This document shows positions 24,272-26,303 of a DNA stretch of 26,303 nucleotides, one piece after another. The translations under genes and the position numbers were made by a program. Source of the stretch: Cellvibrionaceae bacterium (lineage in GTDB: Bacteria > Pseudomonadota > Gammaproteobacteria > Pseudomonadales > Cellvibrionaceae); the NCBI GenBank assembly GCA_021151615.1, contig JAGKXA010000040.1, positions 1 through 26,303 of the forward strand, in the 5' to 3' direction. Every line of letters begins with the position of its first letter. The stretch's first letter is position 1. Under the pieces are notes generated by a model. The model saw nothing but the letters and a program-made list of their open reading frames with translations, searched no databases and had not been told where the DNA came from.

Positions 24272-24305
24272 TTCCTTGCCTCCTGAAATTTTTCGATTGA
24301 TTTTT

Positions 24306-24340
24306 CATGCGTACGATTACGCTGCGCTAATCGTACCTAC
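24306..24340 (-). repeat. REP element, right copy (inverted)
   Basis: Exact reverse complement of 23706-23740 over 35 nt. The identity ends sharply on both sides. On the minus strand it also begins GTAG, so the two copies point head-on toward the transposase gene. Confidence 0.85.
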
Positions 24341-24369
24341 GTGCTAGTGACGTTTCAAATAGAACTGAA

Positions 24370-24786
24370 TCACCCCTCCTTAATCCCAACCCATTTCTTA
24401 TTCGACGTGGCCATTATGGCCAAATAGCGTTGTTCAAAATCCTCTGGGTCGAATGAAGCATTGCGGTTTATTTTTAGTTCCAGTTCGGTGTGCAGGTCTA
24501 GGAGTTGGTTGCGGGTGTTGATTTCGTGGATCCAGAGTTTTTCCGGGGAGCGAAGGATCATGTAGCTGGTGACCATGGGTAAGAGAATGGCGAACAGGGT
24601 AGCAATGTTTTTGCTGGTGAAGCCGAGCAGGGTAAAGTCAAAGGTAGTGGCAATGGCAATCAATACAGAAATAAACGATGAGGCAGCCCACAGGCTGCGA
24701 TGTAACAGTTTATGGCTGGCCGCCTGCTTGCTGTGGCTATCGGCTGCTTTTTCAATTGTGTCCAGTAACAGATTTTCTGTACCCAT
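24370..24786 (-). CDS. Small two-helix membrane protein, SLATT/DUF4231-like
   Basis: 138 residues. A soluble N-terminus (1-30, LLLDTIEKAADSHSKQAAS) leads into two membrane helices (about 36-53 and 62-78). A cytoplasmic part then begins SPEKLWIHEINTRNQLLDLHTELEL, followed by FDPEDFEQRYLAIMATSNKKWVGI. A helical lead, two close helices and then an aromatic/charged helix with ExxW and TRN resemble SLATT (DUF4231) proteins, predicted membrane effectors often linked to nucleotide-sensing defence systems. The match is by eye and could be chance. The ATG at 24786 has AAGGAA 8 nt upstream; the open frame reaches 24873 but without support. No nucleotide cyclase or SLOG partner is adjacent in the window. 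Confidence 0.75.
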   Translation of the reverse strand: MGTENLLLDTIEKAADSHSKQAASHKLLHRSLWAASSFISVLIAIATTFDFTLLGFTSKNIATLFAILLPMVTSYMILRSPEKLWIHEINTRNQLLDLHTELELKINRNASFDPEDFEQRYLAIMATSNKKWVGIKEG

Positions 24787-24938
24787 TGTTGTTTTCCTTC
24801 GCTGTTTAGCGGAATGGTCAGTGGTGCCTTGCCAGGGGTGAGCGTGGTGCGCAACTGCGATGACCAATGTCACGGGCGTGCCGATTATTAATGCGGTAGA
24901 GTATGATCCAGTTTTTCAACCCTGTGAATAAAAGGAAG

Positions 24939-25260
24939 ATGTTTGTGGAAATTCGTATCGATGATTTAACCAGCCCTGAAATTGCGGAATTATTGGAAGA
25001 GCATTTGCGGGATATGTATGCCGCGTCGCCGCCCGAGAGTGTGCATGCGTTGGATTTGAGCAAGCTGCGTAAACCGGAGATTACGTTTTGGAGTGCCTGG
25101 GTGGGTAGTGATTTGGTGGGTTGTGGGGCGTTAAAGGAATTGGAGCCTGGGCATGCAGAAATAAAATCCATGCGAGCGTTACGGTTTTGAGTATTGCGGC
25201 CCGTTTGCGGATTATGCGGAAGATCCTTATAGCGCGTTTATGACGCTGAGCCTGCGTTAA
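24939..25260 (+). pseudogene. GNAT acetyltransferase, broken by an internal out-of-frame deletion
   Basis: The first part reads as a GNAT N-terminus (VEIRIDDLTSPEIAELLEEH to GHAEIKSMR) and hits a stop at 25188. From 25174, one frame over, the sequence continues as ERYGFEYCGPFADYAEDPY to MTLSLR and a stop at 25258-25260, the normal C-terminus of the same family. Missing between SMR and ERYGF are about 45-50 residues that should hold the acetyl-CoA loop (RxxGxG/A). The deletion therefore removed the catalytic core and shifted the frame. An AAAAGGA site lies upstream; the ATG at 24939 or the GTG at 24945 (better spacing) was the original start. The broken protein should be inactive. Confidence 0.85.
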
Positions 25261-25280
25261 TCGGCTGATATGGGCGGTTG

Positions 25281-25309
25281 GCAACTGGCTTAAACGTTTG
25301 GCCAGTTGC
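25281..25309. repeat. Perfect 9-bp inverted repeat at the end of the EAL gene
   Basis: GCAACTGGC, an 11-nt loop and GCCAGTTGC. The EAL stop codon lies in the loop. No T tract follows on either side, so it may be a weak terminator or an mRNA 3'-end hairpin between the convergent genes. Confidence 0.5.
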
Positions 25310-26303
25310 GACAAAATTCTTCCACCTCGTTAGCCGGCATGGGGCGCGCCCAAAAATAGCCTTGCGCTTCGTTGCAGCCCAGGCTGCGCAATAAGGCGGC
25401 GGTACCGGCATCCTCCACGCCTTCGGCAATGGTTTTCAGGCCGAGGCTGGAAGCCATTTGGATAATGGCGCGCACTATGGCAGCGTCGCCAGTTTGATCA
25501 TCCATTTTGCGCACAAACGATTGGTCAATTTTTAGTGTGCTCACTTCAAATTTTTTTAAATACCCCAGGTTGGAATAGCCAGTTCCAAAATCATCGATGG
25601 AAAAATGCACGCCCTCACTGCGCAGTATGGCCAGCGTATGCACCAGTCGGTCGCTATCTTCAATCAGCAGTGATTCAGTAAATTCCAGCTCCAGATGCTG
25701 GGGCGGCAGTTGGGCACTGGCCAATGCATTGAGCACAATGCTGTCGATGTTGCCGCGTTTGAATTGAATGGAGGAAATATTGACCGCGATACTGAAATCC
25801 AGGATGCCTGCATCCAACCAGACTTTTGCCTGGCGGCAGGCCTCGTTAATCACCCACTCGCCCAGTTGGATAATTAACCCGGAAGATTCCGCGAGCGGAA
25901 TAAACGTGGCCGGTGAAATATAACCCTGTTCCGGGTGGTTCCAGCGCAACAAGGCTTCCAATCCGCAAATACTGTTTTGTTGCAAATCGATTTTGGGTTG
26001 GTAGTGCAAGCTGAATTGGTTGTCTTGCAGGGCCCGGCGCATGCCGGAAATTAAACTGATGTGATCGAGCATATTGCGGCTGATGGCGGCGTTGAAAAAG
26101 CGAAAGCTGTTGCGCCCGGAATCCTTGGAGTGGTACATGGCGATGTCCGCTTTTTTGATCAGCGTGTCCAGGTCTTCGCCATCTTGCGGCGACAATGCAA
26201 TACCAATCGAACAAGTGCAAAAAATTTCAATATTGCGATAGAGGTAGGTTTCCGACACCAGCTGCAAAATTTCCAGGCTGGCAGTGGAGGCATCCTCTTC
26301 GGT
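25290..26303 (-). CDS. GGDEF-EAL cyclic-di-GMP phosphodiesterase, 5' end outside the window
   Basis: The open frame runs to the right edge with no stop, so only the C-terminal 337 residues are seen. The visible part starts inside a GGDEF domain (CSIGIALSPQDGEDLDTLIKKADIAMYHSK); its GGDEF motif lies outside the window. The EAL domain is complete and looks intact: EALLRW, AVNISSIQF, LEFTES, IDDFGTGYSNL with both Asp, TLKIDQSFV, IAEGVED and AQGYFWARP. It should therefore hydrolyse cyclic-di-GMP, unlike the EAL of the protein at 2740-4449. The N-terminal sensor domains are unknown. It converges with the GNAT remnant. Confidence 0.93.
   Translation of the reverse strand, partial: TEEDASTASLEILQLVSETYLYRNIEIFCTCSIGIALSPQDGEDLDTLIKKADIAMYHSKDSGRNSFRFFNAAISRNMLDHISLISGMRRALQDNQFSLHYQPKIDLQQNSICGLEALLRWNHPEQGYISPATFIPLAESSGLIIQLGEWVINEACRQAKVWLDAGILDFSIAVNISSIQFKRGNIDSIVLNALASAQLPPQHLELEFTESLLIEDSDRLVHTLAILRSEGVHFSIDDFGTGYSNLGYLKKFEVSTLKIDQSFVRKMDDQTGDAAIVRAIIQMASSLGLKTIAEGVEDAGTAALLRSLGCNEAQGYFWARPMPANEVEEFCRNWPNV

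Larger units (their letters stand above)
23706..24340. mobile_element. REP-transposase-REP unit (REPtron-like), 635 bp
   Basis: A RAYT gene (23741-24271, minus) is bracketed by two identical 35-nt sequences in opposite orientation (23706-23740 and 24306-24340). Each begins with GTAG followed by a stem-loop. The left copy directly abuts the stop codon of the transposase; the right copy lies 34 nt before its start. This matches the pattern known for REP-associated tyrosine transposases and their cognate REPs. No target duplication was recognised. Confidence 0.85.

Noticed and set aside
1..26303. CRISPR array, tRNA, rRNA or prophage genes
   Set aside because: No regularly spaced repeats, no cloverleaf or rRNA-like stretch and no phage structural genes were seen.

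Overview
The window reads as chromosomal DNA of a gammaproteobacterium. The best guess is a Cellvibrio-like member of the Cellvibrionaceae. This rests on Pseudomonas-type gene order (ubiK and comM beside glnK-amtB, a sutA homologue nearby, a hemC-hemD-hemX-hemY cluster), moderate GC and the overall protein style. The genus is an inference from memory, not a search result. Most of the window is ordinary core genome; the last 2.7 kb is accessory and partly decayed.

Layout. Positions 1-2520 hold a cytochrome c5 gene convergent with the DNA helicase gene rep. Positions 2740-4449 hold a receiver-GGDEF-EAL protein whose EAL domain lacks one metal-binding Asp. comM and ubiK lie on the minus strand (4457-6298). 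Positions 6299-10590 form a nitrogen-control block: paired NtrC-like boxes 32 bp apart, a sigma-54 promoter candidate and a leader that ends in a perfect intrinsic terminator just before glnK1. These are followed by amtB1, a terminator, amtB2, and a second glnK. Then come a small two-helix membrane protein (minus), a sutA homologue with its own promoter and terminator, and a sodium:solute symporter.

From 13493 a tight run reads hemC-hemD-hemX-hemY-pbpC and then an SDR gene: tetrapyrrole synthesis followed by cell-wall synthesis. The SDR lacks the catalytic Tyr. A DUF418 membrane protein (minus) and a MATE efflux protein (plus) diverge from an intergenic region that carries a near-perfect 23-bp dyad and a perfect -10 box.

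The accessory end begins with a 635-bp unit (23706-24340). It is a REP-associated tyrosine transposase gene bracketed by two identical, oppositely oriented 35-nt REP sequences. It is followed by a small SLATT/DUF4231-like two-helix membrane protein (minus), a GNAT acetyltransferase gene broken by an out-of-frame internal deletion, and a GGDEF-EAL gene that runs off the right edge.

How the parts work together. When nitrogen is short, NtrC and sigma-54 would be expected to drive glnK1-amtB1 (and perhaps amtB2-glnK2 by readthrough). GlnK would then gate ammonium uptake by AmtB. The strongest candidates for something little described are the terminator-bearing leader of glnK1, the mirrored double glnK/amtB locus, the compact REP-transposase-REP unit, and the stand-alone SLATT-like protein. 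I saw no CRISPR array, tRNA, rRNA or prophage.
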